Under the pieces are notes generated by a model. The model had not been told where the DNA came from, made no database searches, and saw only the letters and a list, made by a program, of their open reading frames with translations. From the NCBI GenBank assembly GCA_003139695.1, contig PLJM01000016.1:1-44588 (forward strand): a stretch of 44,588 bases of DNA, read 5' to 3'. Below, one piece after another: positions 17,815 to 25,071 of the stretch. Made by a program: the position numbers and the translations under genes. Numbering within the stretch: the stretch's first letter is position 1; the number at the start of each line of letters is the position of its first letter. Source of the DNA: Candidatus Dormiibacterota bacterium. GTDB lineage: Bacteria; Chloroflexota; Dormibacteria; Dormibacterales; Dormibacteraceae.

Positions 17815-19122
17815 GTGCCTGAATCGCCATTTGTCGTCGAGCTGACCCGCGATCTGATCCAGCTCGACACCACCAACCCACCAGGCCACGAGGACATCGC
17901 GGTCGAGCTCATCGAGCGGGTGCTCGATGAGGCCGGCATCTCGAGCCAGCGTTACGAGAATGCCCGCGGCCGCTCCAACCTCGTGGCGCGGTTGAAGGGT
18001 AGGGGCGAGGCTCCTCCGTTCCTGCTCCAGGGCCACGTCGACGTCGTGACCACCGTCAACCAGGAGTGGGCGCACAAGCCGTTTGGTGGAGAGATCGTCG
18101 AAGGTTACCTGTGGGGCAGAGGCGCGCTCGATATGAAAGGTGGCGTGGCCATGATGGTCAACGCCGTGCTCCAGGCAAAAGCGAAGGGCGGCGCCCCGGG
18201 CGACCTCATCCTCGCGGTCCTCGCGGACGAAGAGGCGGGAGGCAACCAGGGCGCGAAATTTCTTGTCGACAAGCATCCGGATCTTTTCAAGGGCATCAAG
18301 CACGGCATCGGCGAGTCGGGCGGTGTGGTGCAGCACCTCGGCGGCAAGCGGTTCTACCCGATCATGGTTTCGGAGAAGCGCGGATGCCAGATCCTCGCGA
18401 CGCTGCGAGGCCCGGGCGGCCATGGCTCGATCCCAGCGCATGGCGGCGCCATGGCGAAGCTCGGCGCGCTGTTGACGACCCTCGACACCGCTCACTTGCC
18501 AGTGCACATCACGCCGCCCGTCAGACTCCTGCTCGAGGGGATGCGCGACGCGCTCGACGAGCCGTGGAAGCAGCGCATCGGCTCTCTGCTCGACCCGAAC
18601 CTGGCCGACGCGACGCTCTCGGAGCTCGGCCCGCTGGGCCGCAATCTCGACGCGGCGCTCCACAACACGGTCAACGCGACGATTGTCAGCGGGGGCCTGA
18701 AGGTCAACGTCATCCCGAGTGAGGTGTCGATTCAGCTGGACGGCAGGCTGCTTCCCGGCTTCGGGCCCGAGGACATGCTGAGCGAGCTTCGCGCAGTGAT
18801 CGGCCCTGATCCCGAGCTCGAGGTCCAGCTCGTCGGGCCGGCGCAGCCGGAGGTCGACCTCTCCCAGTTCGACCTGCTGGCTTCAATCCTCCGCGAGGCT
18901 GACCCCGGCTCTGTGCCGGTGCCGTTCCTCGTCACGGGGGGCACCGATGCACGCCATTTCGCCAGGCTCGGCATACGCACGTACGGGTTCCTGCCGCTGA
19001 ACAATCCCCCCGACTTCAACGGCTCGACCACGATCCACGCGGCCGACGAGCGGGTACCGGTCAGCGCCCTCGAGTTCGGGGCGCACTGCGTGTACGAGGC
19101 GGTGATGCGCTACCGGGGCTAG
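17815..19122 (+). CDS. M20 family metallopeptidase (ArgE/DapE/ACY1-like)
   Basis: A 435-residue zinc amidohydrolase/peptidase of unassigned substrate. GHVDVV supplies the first metal His and catalytic Asp, LWGRGALDMKGG the bridging Asp, and LADEEAGGNQGAKFL the catalytic Glu pair; PGGHGSIPAHGGAM marks the dimerisation/lid domain. Start GTG 17815, 9 bases after recG. Its last 62 bases overlap the convergent LigB gene. It could be a dipeptidase, acetylornithine/succinyl-DAP-type deacylase or carboxypeptidase; the sequence alone does not decide. Confidence 0.88.
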   Translation: MPESPFVVELTRDLIQLDTTNPPGHEDIAVELIERVLDEAGISSQRYENARGRSNLVARLKGRGEAPPFLLQGHVDVVTTVNQEWAHKPFGGEIVEGYLWGRGALDMKGGVAMMVNAVLQAKAKGGAPGDLILAVLADEEAGGNQGAKFLVDKHPDLFKGIKHGIGESGGVVQHLGGKRFYPIMVSEKRGCQILATLRGPGGHGSIPAHGGAMAKLGALLTTLDTAHLPVHITPPVRLLLEGMRDALDEPWKQRIGSLLDPNLADATLSELGPLGRNLDAALHNTVNATIVSGGLKVNVIPSEVSIQLDGRLLPGFGPEDMLSELRAVIGPDPELEVQLVGPAQPEVDLSQFDLLASILREADPGSVPVPFLVTGGTDARHFARLGIRTYGFLPLNNPPDFNGSTTIHAADERVPVSALEFGAHCVYEAVMRYRG

Positions 19123-19948
19123 CCGCGACCGGCAAATAAGCGGCGGTAAGCATGCCGAAATACGTCGGCGCTTCGTACGAGACGAGTCTCCCGCTCCAAC
19201 CCTTGGCGGTCGCGCCTTGGAGCATCAACATCTGCCACCAGCTGTCGGCCTTGGCGCTTTCCACAAGCTCAAGGGGGATGCCGGCAAGGCGGTCCATGTG
19301 ATCGTCGCGGACGAGCTCGCAGATCAGTTGGTCGTATTGCTTGGCGGCGGGGTCGAAGCCATAGGGGCCCTGCGGGTCGTGGGCGTGGCCGTGGTCGGCG
19401 CTGGCGATGAACGCCACCCGGAGTCGTGATTCGTTGGCTGCCTCCGCGATCGCCCCTCCGGCGTTGATGTGATCCTCCGCGGAGAGATCGCGCGCCGGGG
19501 TGATCACCACCAGAGGAACAGGCGGATCGGTCCGACCGCCCATGAACCACAGCGGAATCAGCACACCCCAGTCCATCGGCGCGACCGCTTCGGCTGGATC
19601 GTTGCCGCCAAAGCTGATGCCTGAGGCCGGCACCCCGGCTGCGACCAGAGCTTTCAGCACCAGCCAGGCCAGCGTCATCTCGGTCGGCACGTCCAGCGCG
19701 ATCGACGGAGGCGCCCCGGCAAGCTGGCCCGCGACACGGCCGGAGACGATGACACCCATGGAGGCAGGAATGTGGACGTTGTGCGGGGTGGCGACGACCA
19801 CGGCCTGCGGCCGCGCCGCGGCAAAAAGCCGGCCGAGCTCGAGCATGCCCGCGCGGGTCGGGGCCGCCAAGCCCCGCTCCTCGGGCGTGCAAGCCTCCTC
19901 AATGGCAAGCCCACCGTGAGGAGCGATCGCGGCGAATACAAGTCCCAC
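19061..19948 (-). CDS. Class III extradiol dioxygenase-fold (LigB/MEMO) protein
   Basis: 295 residues. APHGGLAIEE at the N terminus, VVVATPHNVHIP, GVLIPLWFMGG, and FIASADHGHAHDPQGPYGFDP carry the conserved histidines of the LigB dioxygenase / MEMO fold. True dioxygenases open catechol rings; MEMO relatives are not known to do so, and nothing nearby indicates aromatic degradation. The start is GTG 19948 and the gene is divergent from selD across a REP-like hairpin pair. The C-terminal ~20 residues (SPPRTRSAPRTRGR) are low complexity and overlap the M20 gene. Confidence 0.75.
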   Translation of the reverse strand: MGLVFAAIAPHGGLAIEEACTPEERGLAAPTRAGMLELGRLFAAARPQAVVVATPHNVHIPASMGVIVSGRVAGQLAGAPPSIALDVPTEMTLAWLVLKALVAAGVPASGISFGGNDPAEAVAPMDWGVLIPLWFMGGRTDPPVPLVVITPARDLSAEDHINAGGAIAEAANESRLRVAFIASADHGHAHDPQGPYGFDPAAKQYDQLICELVRDDHMDRLAGIPLELVESAKADSWWQMLMLQGATAKGWSGRLVSYEAPTYFGMLTAAYLPVAASPGSASPPRTRSAPRTRGR

Positions 19949-19962
19949 CAGAGAGCAATTGT

Positions 19963-19999
19963 CCTCCCCGCTTGCCGGGGAGGTGGCGGCGAAGCCGCC
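19963..19999. repeat. REP-like double hairpin
   Basis: CCTCCCCG-CTTGC-CGGGGAGG (19963-19983), followed at once by GGCGGC-GAA-GCCGCC (19985-19999). Paired GC palindromes of this wording are common dispersed intergenic repeats in other GC-rich bacteria. It lies in the divergent space between the LigB gene and selD. Confidence 0.6.
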
Positions 20000-20039
20000 G
20001 GCGGGGGCGTGGTGATTTGCACGACCATACTAAGAACCC

Positions 20040-21071
20040 GTGAAAGAGCTCTCGCCCTTGCGGCTGACCGAGTACAGCCACGGCGCCGGCTGCGCCTGCA
20101 AGCTGAGCCCGATCGAGCTGGGCCTCATCCTCGGCGCTCTCCCCGCGATCGTCGACCCCAACGTCATGCTGGGCGGCCCCCGCGACGACGCGGCCGTTTA
20201 CCGCATCGCCCCCGACCGCGCCCTCGTCGCGACAGTCGACTTCTTCACCCCCATCGTCGACGACCCCGCAGAGTTCGGCGCCATCGCCGCCGCCAACGCG
20301 GTGAGCGACGTGTACGCGATGGGCGCACGCCCACTCTTCGCCCTGGGCATGACTGCCTTCCCTCGCGAGAAGCTGGGCACCGGACTGCTCGAGAAGATCG
20401 TGTCCGGCGGCGCGGCCAAGATGGGCGAGGCCGGCATCGCTGTGGTCGGTGGCCACTCCGTCGACGACCCCGAGCCCAAGTTCGGCTATGCCGTTATCGG
20501 AGAGGTTCACCCCGATCAAGTGGTTGGGCACAAGGGCGCGAAAGCCGGCGACGCTCTTTACCTGACCAAGCCGCTGGGCTCGGGCCTCGTCACTACCGCG
20601 ATCAAGCGTGGCCTCTGCCCGCCCGCATTGGAACGCCAGGCGGTGGCCGTCATGTCGCATCTCAACCGAGAGGCATCGGCGGCGATGATTGCCAGCAACG
20701 CCACCGCGGCGACCGACGTTACAGGCTTCGGCCTCATCGGCCATCTGAGCAACCTCGTCGGCGGCGCAGATATCGACATGAGTGCGGTCCCGTTGATGGA
20801 CGGCCTGCGAGATCTTGCCAACCGCGATCTCTTCTCGGGCGGCAGCCGGCGCAATCACGCGGCTTATCGGGACCAGGTGGACTGGGGCGGGGTCGCAGAG
20901 GTCGATCAGCTGATCCTCTGCGACGCACAGACGAGCGGCGGCTTGTTGGTGGCAATCCCACCGCAGAACGCCACGCGCTTCGAGTCAGCCCTGAGGTCGA
21001 GCCCGTACCCGGCGGCCCGGATCGGCACCATCAACGGCACCGGGTCGATACGCGTTCGCGGGCGAGGCTAG
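20040..21071 (+). CDS. selD: Selenide, water dikinase (selenophosphate synthetase), cysteine form
   Basis: Makes monoselenophosphate from selenide and ATP for selenocysteine tRNA and/or 2-selenouridine. 343 residues from GTG 20040. The catalytic loop reads HGAGC18-A-C20-K21: the position often filled by selenocysteine is Cys, so no UGA recoding is needed here. Other family marks: VATVDFFTPIVDDPAEFGAIAAANAVSDVYAMGA, KAGDALYLTKPLGSG, TDVTGFGLIGHL, and LCDAQTSGGLL. rsmD starts 2 bases after the stop. No selA, selB or tRNA-Sec is in the window. Confidence 0.95.
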   Translation: MKELSPLRLTEYSHGAGCACKLSPIELGLILGALPAIVDPNVMLGGPRDDAAVYRIAPDRALVATVDFFTPIVDDPAEFGAIAAANAVSDVYAMGARPLFALGMTAFPREKLGTGLLEKIVSGGAAKMGEAGIAVVGGHSVDDPEPKFGYAVIGEVHPDQVVGHKGAKAGDALYLTKPLGSGLVTTAIKRGLCPPALERQAVAVMSHLNREASAAMIASNATAATDVTGFGLIGHLSNLVGGADIDMSAVPLMDGLRDLANRDLFSGGSRRNHAAYRDQVDWGGVAEVDQLILCDAQTSGGLLVAIPPQNATRFESALRSSPYPAARIGTINGTGSIRVRGRG

Positions 21072-21073
21072 GC

Positions 21074-21613
21074 ATGGGCAAGCTTCGCGTCGCTGGGGGA
21101 GAGGCGCGCGGCCGCCGCCTCAAGACCCCGAAGGGAATCCGCCCGACGCAGGGCATCGTCAAGGAGGCCATGTTCAACCTGGTCGGTCCTGCGATCGACG
21201 GCGTGTACGTGCTCGACCTCTTCGCCGGTTCTGGAGCCATCGGCATCGAGGCTCTGTCGCGCGGCGCGGCTGGCGTCACGTTCGTGGACCACGAGCCGCG
21301 TGGTCTTGCTATCCTGCGCCAGAACTTGGAAGTCCTCGATCTCAAATCGCTCGCACAGGTCGTCAGAGCTGACGTCGTACGCTGGCTGGACAGCTCGCCT
21401 GACCAGTTGAGGCAGGCCGGGTACGTGTTCATGGATCCGCCTTATGAAGACCCAATCCTCGATCGTGCCCTGAAGGCCATCGACCGCGTGGTGACGGCCG
21501 CGACGGTGGTCGTGGAGCACTCGCGGCGCCAGGAGCTGCCTGCCCTCACGCGCATGCACGTCGACAGGCAGCGAAAATATGGCGACACGATGGTCAGCGT
21601 GCTGCGCGCATGA
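21074..21613 (+). CDS. rsmD: 16S rRNA (guanine966-N2)-methyltransferase
   Basis: 179 residues. N terminus LRVAGGEARGRRLKTPKG...RPTQGIVKEAMFNLV is the RsmD signature; VLDLFAGSGAIGIEALSRGA is the SAM site and FMDPPYEDP the catalytic NPPY-type motif. It methylates G966 of 16S rRNA during 30S assembly. The ATG at 21074 follows selD by 2 bases and the stop overlaps coaD by 4 bases (ATGA). The rsmD-coaD pair is conserved in many bacteria and confirms the call. Confidence 0.95.
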   Translation: MGKLRVAGGEARGRRLKTPKGIRPTQGIVKEAMFNLVGPAIDGVYVLDLFAGSGAIGIEALSRGAAGVTFVDHEPRGLAILRQNLEVLDLKSLAQVVRADVVRWLDSSPDQLRQAGYVFMDPPYEDPILDRALKAIDRVVTAATVVVEHSRRQELPALTRMHVDRQRKYGDTMVSVLRA

Positions 21614-22101
21614 ACCACGAACCGAAGGCCGCTGTCTATCCGGGAAGCTTCGACCCTTTCACCAACGGCCACCTGGACGTCGTCGAGCGAGCGCTCAAAA
21701 TCTTCGATGAGCTCATCATCGCCGTCGCGGCGAACCCAGACAAACGCCAGCCTCTGTTCAGCGTAGAAGAGCGCATGGCCCTGATCTCGCAATCGCTGAA
21801 GGGTCGAGAAAGGGTCCAGGTCGCGAGCTTCACGGGGCTCACGGTGGAGTACGCAAGATCGCGCGGCGCGACCACCCTGGTGAAGGGGCTGCGTGCGTAC
21901 TCCGACTTCGACGCTGAGCTTCAGCAGGCGCTCATGAACCGCAAGCTGGCCCCTGACATCCACACGGTGTTCCTGATGTCGGGCTTCGCCCACATCTTCG
22001 TGTCGTCAAGTATCTTGAAGGACATCGCGAGCTACGGCGGCAACGTCTCGGACCTGGTGCCGTCGGCGGTGGCCAAGGCGTTGAAGGAGAAGTACAGATA
22101 A
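21610..22101 (+). CDS. coaD: Phosphopantetheine adenylyltransferase
   Basis: 163 residues. AVYPGSFDPFTNGHLDVVERAL holds the nucleotidyl-transferase TxGH motif, YSDFDAELQQALMNRKLAPDI the substrate loop, and FVSSSILKDIASYGGNV the second phosphate-binding motif. Penultimate step of coenzyme A synthesis. The ATG overlaps the rsmD stop; the TAA stop overlaps an ATA that appears to start the next gene. Confidence 0.96.
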   Translation: MNHEPKAAVYPGSFDPFTNGHLDVVERALKIFDELIIAVAANPDKRQPLFSVEERMALISQSLKGRERVQVASFTGLTVEYARSRGATTLVKGLRAYSDFDAELQQALMNRKLAPDIHTVFLMSGFAHIFVSSSILKDIASYGGNVSDLVPSAVAKALKEKYR

Positions 22102-22571
22102 AGGTCGACGAGCTTCTTGACCATTTCGAGCAATTGGTGCACAACGCACGGCACGTCCCTCTTTCCAACAACGTGATGGTCAATGAGGACGAGGCGATGG
22201 AGCTCATCGACCAGATTCGCTTCAACCTTCCTGATGAGATCAAGCAGGCCAACTGGACGGTCTCGGAGCAGCAGCGGATCATCACCGAGGCGCACGCCGA
22301 GGCGGCGCGCATCATGTCCCGGGCCAACGAGAGGGCCGAGGAGACGTCGTCCGACCACGAGGTGCTGCGCCGGGCGGAGCGGCAGGCTTCGCAGATGGTC
22401 AAGGAGGCGCAGGCCAAGTCCGACCGCATCATCCAGGAGGCCGAGAGCTACGCCCTGGAGCAGCTGAAGCAGCTGGAAGCGCACCTGGGCAGAACGCTGG
22501 CCACGGTCCGCCGCGGGGTGGAGGCCTTGCAGTCGACCACTCCGGCTTCAGCCGAGACAGAACAGACCTAG
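22098..22571 (+). CDS. DivIVA-like coiled-coil protein (SepIVA-type, coaD-adjacent)
   Basis: About 157 residues, mostly charged coiled coil (EQQRIITEAHAEAARIMSRA...AERQASQMVKEAQAKSDRIIQEAE). The opening KVDELLDHFEQLVHNARHVPLSNNVMVNEDEAMELID resembles the N terminus of the actinobacterial protein next to coaD that includes mycobacterial SepIVA, a septation factor. A TTG at 22134 would cut off most of this conserved segment. The only upstream candidate is ATA 22098, overlapping the coaD TAA as ATAA, with AAGGAG at 22084-22089. The DUF177 (YceD) gene often found before rpmF is absent. Confidence 0.75.
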   Translation: MKVDELLDHFEQLVHNARHVPLSNNVMVNEDEAMELIDQIRFNLPDEIKQANWTVSEQQRIITEAHAEAARIMSRANERAEETSSDHEVLRRAERQASQMVKEAQAKSDRIIQEAESYALEQLKQLEAHLGRTLATVRRGVEALQSTTPASAETEQT

Positions 22572-22595
22572 CCGGGGGCGAATCGCCATATCCGG

Positions 22596-22601
22596 TAAAA
22601 T
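22596..22601 (+). promoter_or_regulatory. Candidate -10 element for rpmF
   Basis: TAAAAT in the context CCGG-TAAAAT-TCG, 9 bases before the rpmF ATG. The context is shared with the rpmB candidate (GG-TACAAT-TCG) and less closely with acpP (GG-TAAAGT-AGC at 23763-23768). No good -35 is visible. Confidence 0.45.
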
Positions 22602-22610
22602 TCGCCACCA

Positions 22611-22787
22611 ATGGCACAACCGAAGGTCAAGCTCTCCAAATCGAGGAAGGGCCGCCGCCGATCCCACCTGGCACTGGCGCTGATCCAGCTCCAGCCGTGC
22701 CCAAACTGCAAAAAGCCCAGGCGCCAGCACTCGATCTGCCCCAGTTGCGGCCATTACGCGGGCCGCGAGGTGATCAAGACCGCGTAG
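22611..22787 (+). CDS. rpmF: 50S ribosomal protein L32
   Basis: A 58-residue protein. MAQPKVKLSKSRKGRRRSH is the L32 N terminus, and CPNCKKPRRQHSICPSCGHYAGR is the zinc ribbon with two CxxC pairs (C30/C33 and C43/C46), so this is the zinc-binding form. Position just before fabD and acpP is the standard context. A small hairpin follows (22796-22816). Confidence 0.96.
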   Translation: MAQPKVKLSKSRKGRRRSHLALALIQLQPCPNCKKPRRQHSICPSCGHYAGREVIKTA

Positions 22788-22794
22788 GGCGATT

Positions 22795-22828
22795 CCCCTC
22801 TCCCTCTGGGAGAGGGTAGGGTGAGGGT
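22795..22828. repeat. REP-like hairpin supplying the fabD leader
   Basis: CCCTCTCCC-TCT-GGGAGAGGG (22796-22816), followed by TAGGGTGAGGGT. This wording (CCCTCTCCC...GGGAGAGGGTAGGGTGAGGG) is a widespread dispersed intergenic repeat in GC-rich bacteria. Its 3' GAGGG is the only Shine-Dalgarno-like stretch before the fabD ATG at 22830. There is no T-tract, so it is not a canonical terminator. Confidence 0.65.
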
Positions 22829-22829
22829 C

Positions 22830-23747
22830 ATGCCCAAGATCGCTTTCGTTTTCCCCGGCCAGGGCTCTCAGCACGCCGGCATGGGCAAGGAGCTCCTCGA
22901 CGATCCCGAGGTCGCTGAGCTTTGCGAAAAGTGCAGTGAGGCCTCCGGCGTCGATCTGAGGCGCCTCCTCATCACGGCTGACGACGACGAGCTGAAGCTG
23001 ACCCAGAACGCGCAGCCGGCCCTGTGCTTCGTGGGCGTGGGCTTGACCCAGCTGCTCAAGCGTCGCGGGATCGAGCCCACCGCCGCGGCCGGGCACTCCG
23101 TCGGCGAGTACGCAGCCCTCGCCGCGGCCGGCGCGGTCGGCGCGCCGCAGGTCATCAAGGCAGTGATCGAGCGCGGCCGGGCGATGGCGGAAGCGTTGCC
23201 TGCCGGCACCAGCTCGATGGCGGCGGTCCTCGGTCTGTCGGCCGAGGCCATCGATGCCGCGCTCGCCGGCATCGACGATGTATGGCCCGCCAACTACAAC
23301 ACCCCGACGCAGACGGTGATCGCAGGAACAGTCGGGGCACTCGAGGTCGCCACGACCGCGCTCCAGGCAGCGGGCGCAAAGCGGATAGTCCCCCTGAACG
23401 TGAGCGCCGGGTTTCACACGCCCCTGATGGCCCCGGCGGCGGAACGCCTGCGAGCCGCCCTCGAACGCATCGAGTGGCGTGCGCCGAAGCTTCCCGTCAT
23501 GGCCAACCTCACGGGTCGCGAGCATCAGGGCGGCGATCGCATCCCGCACGTGATGGAGATGCAGCTGAGGTCGCCGGTGCGGTGGGCGGCCTGCGTCGGG
23601 TCGCTGGTCGAGCTCGGCTGCGACATGTTCATCGAGGTGGGCCCGAAGCGAGCCCTGACCGGGATGATGCGCGAGCTGGCGCCAGGCACCGCCGCGGTCG
23701 CTGTCGCCACTCCGGCTGCCGTCTCCGAGCTATCTGTCTCAAGCTAG
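22830..23747 (+). CDS. fabD: Malonyl-CoA:ACP S-malonyltransferase
   Basis: Loads malonyl groups on ACP for fatty-acid elongation. 305 residues from ATG 22830: KIAFVFPGQGSQHAGMG, active-site serine in GHS90VGEYAA, the conserved Gln in LTQNAQPAL, and GFHTPLM with the catalytic His. GTG 22821 in the same frame lies inside the REP-like repeat and is rejected. Followed by acpP after 57 bases. No ketoacyl synthase or reductase (fabF/fabG) accompanies the pair here. Confidence 0.95.
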   Translation: MPKIAFVFPGQGSQHAGMGKELLDDPEVAELCEKCSEASGVDLRRLLITADDDELKLTQNAQPALCFVGVGLTQLLKRRGIEPTAAAGHSVGEYAALAAAGAVGAPQVIKAVIERGRAMAEALPAGTSSMAAVLGLSAEAIDAALAGIDDVWPANYNTPTQTVIAGTVGALEVATTALQAAGAKRIVPLNVSAGFHTPLMAPAAERLRAALERIEWRAPKLPVMANLTGREHQGGDRIPHVMEMQLRSPVRWAACVGSLVELGCDMFIEVGPKRALTGMMRELAPGTAAVAVATPAAVSELSVSS

Positions 23748-23804
23748 GTCAGGCAAGGCTGGTAAAGTAGCGAAGCACCCGCCCACGCGCACCGGAGGCG
23801 AGAT

Positions 23805-24053
23805 TTGGAAACCCAGAAACTAAGCTTCGAAGACTTCAAGAACATCGTGGTCGAGCGTCTTGGCTGTGAGCCAGAGCAAGTGACGATGGACGCGTCGTTC
23901 CAGGAGGACCTGAACGCGGACTCGCTCGACCTGGTCGAGCTCATCTACGCGTTCGAGGAAAACACAGGCCTCGAGATCCCCGACGAGGACGCTGAGAAGA
24001 TCACGACTGTCGGCCAGGCCTGGGAGTACATCCAGGAGAAGTCCGCCTCATAG
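23805..24053 (+). CDS. acpP: Acyl carrier protein
   Basis: 82 residues, acidic, with the phosphopantetheine attachment serine S40 in [13 protein letters not shown]. The start is TTG 23805 with GGAGG at 23794-23798, a 6-base spacing. TAAAGT at 23763-23768 could be its own -10. It carries acyl chains for FabD and lipid synthesis. Its TAG stop overlaps an ATA codon (ATAG) that appears to begin rnc. Confidence 0.96.
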   Translation: METQKLSFEDFKNIVVERLGCEPEQVTMDASFQEDLNADSLDLVELIYAFEENTGLEIPDEDAEKITTVGQAWEYIQEKSAS

Positions 24054-25000
24054 CACAGACCTCGGCGCCTCCCGCTCCAAACCTCCAGCTGCTCCAGCAG
24101 AAGATCGGCATCCATTTTCGCGATCCCAGCCTTTTGCTGGAAGCGGTGACCCACAGCTCGTTCGCCAACGAGAGCCCTCACCTTTCCCCGCGGGACAACG
24201 AGCGTCTCGAGTACCTCGGTGACGCGGTCCTTCAGCTCATCACCGCCGAGTACCTCTACAAGCACCACCCCGGAGCGAGCGAGGGCGAGCTGACGCAAAC
24301 GCGCTCGGCCATGGTGAACACGAACACGCTGGCCCTGCTCGCCGAGCAGCTCGACATGGGCGCCTACCTCTATCTCGGCAAAGGCATCGCGAAGGGCGGC
24401 GGGCGCAACTTGAAGTCGCTGCTCGCGAACATGTTCGAAGCCGTGCTTGGTGCCGTGTTCCTCGATGCGGGCTACGACGCGGCCTATCACTACTACCTCA
24501 ACCGGTACCGCTCGCTGCCGTCACCGGCCCAAGACGAGAACTTCAAGGGCCGCTTGCAGCAGGTGGCGCAGGAGCGATTCGGTGAGACGCCCTTCTATGA
24601 CAGCGAGGGCGCGCGGGTCGGCAACCATCGCGAATACACCTCGGTGGTCTTTGCCGGCGCTGAGCCGCTGGGCACCGGCCACGGCCCGACCAAGCAGGAG
24701 GCCGAGCAGGAGGCCGCGCGGATCGCCCTGGAAAAGCTGACTGGCACGTCGAGCGCGAAGATCATCGCGAAGCCCGCGAAGACCCCGCGCCCGCGCTCCC
24801 CGCGTGCTCCACGCACTCCTCGCGTCGCAGCGTTGCTGCCATCGGATGGGAATGGGGTTGCCTCGCAGCCTCCCGCCGTGGAGCCTGAGGCGGTGCCGAA
24901 CGAAGCCCCGCAAGCGGTTTCCGAGCCGGTGGCAGAGACACCCGAGCCGCCGCCCCCGGCGCCGAAGCGGAGCCGTCAGTTTGGGGAGCCGCTCGAGTAG
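24050..25000 (+). CDS. rnc: Ribonuclease III
   Basis: Double-strand-specific endoribonuclease for rRNA and mRNA processing. About 316 residues if started at ATA 24050. Catalytic signature [13 protein letters not shown] (E51, E54 and D58 in this numbering), [14 protein letters not shown], then a dsRNA-binding domain ([15 protein letters not shown]...[19 protein letters not shown]). A Pro/Ala-rich tail of ~90 residues follows and is unusual. Homology begins at [19 protein letters not shown], upstream of the first canonical start (TTG 24134). ATA 24050 has AGGAGAA 9 bases before it; CTG 24089 is the alternative. Confidence 0.9.
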   Translation: MAQTSAPPAPNLQLLQQKIGIHFRDPSLLLEAVTHSSFANESPHLSPRDNERLEYLGDAVLQLITAEYLYKHHPGASEGELTQTRSAMVNTNTLALLAEQLDMGAYLYLGKGIAKGGGRNLKSLLANMFEAVLGAVFLDAGYDAAYHYYLNRYRSLPSPAQDENFKGRLQQVAQERFGETPFYDSEGARVGNHREYTSVVFAGAEPLGTGHGPTKQEAEQEAARIALEKLTGTSSAKIIAKPAKTPRPRSPRAPRTPRVAALLPSDGNGVASQPPAVEPEAVPNEAPQAVSEPVAETPEPPPPAPKRSRQFGEPLE

Positions 25001-25071
25001 GGGTATCCACAGGTTGTATGCGGCTCCGAGCAGACCCCTAAATCTGCCCCCTCTGATACCCTAAACCCAAC

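Noticed and set aside
16228..18663. 811-codon open frame antisense to recG and the M20 gene
   Set aside because: GC-rich codon use leaves the opposite strand open; the translation is Arg/His/Leu-rich low complexity and recG/M20 are unmistakable on the plus strand.
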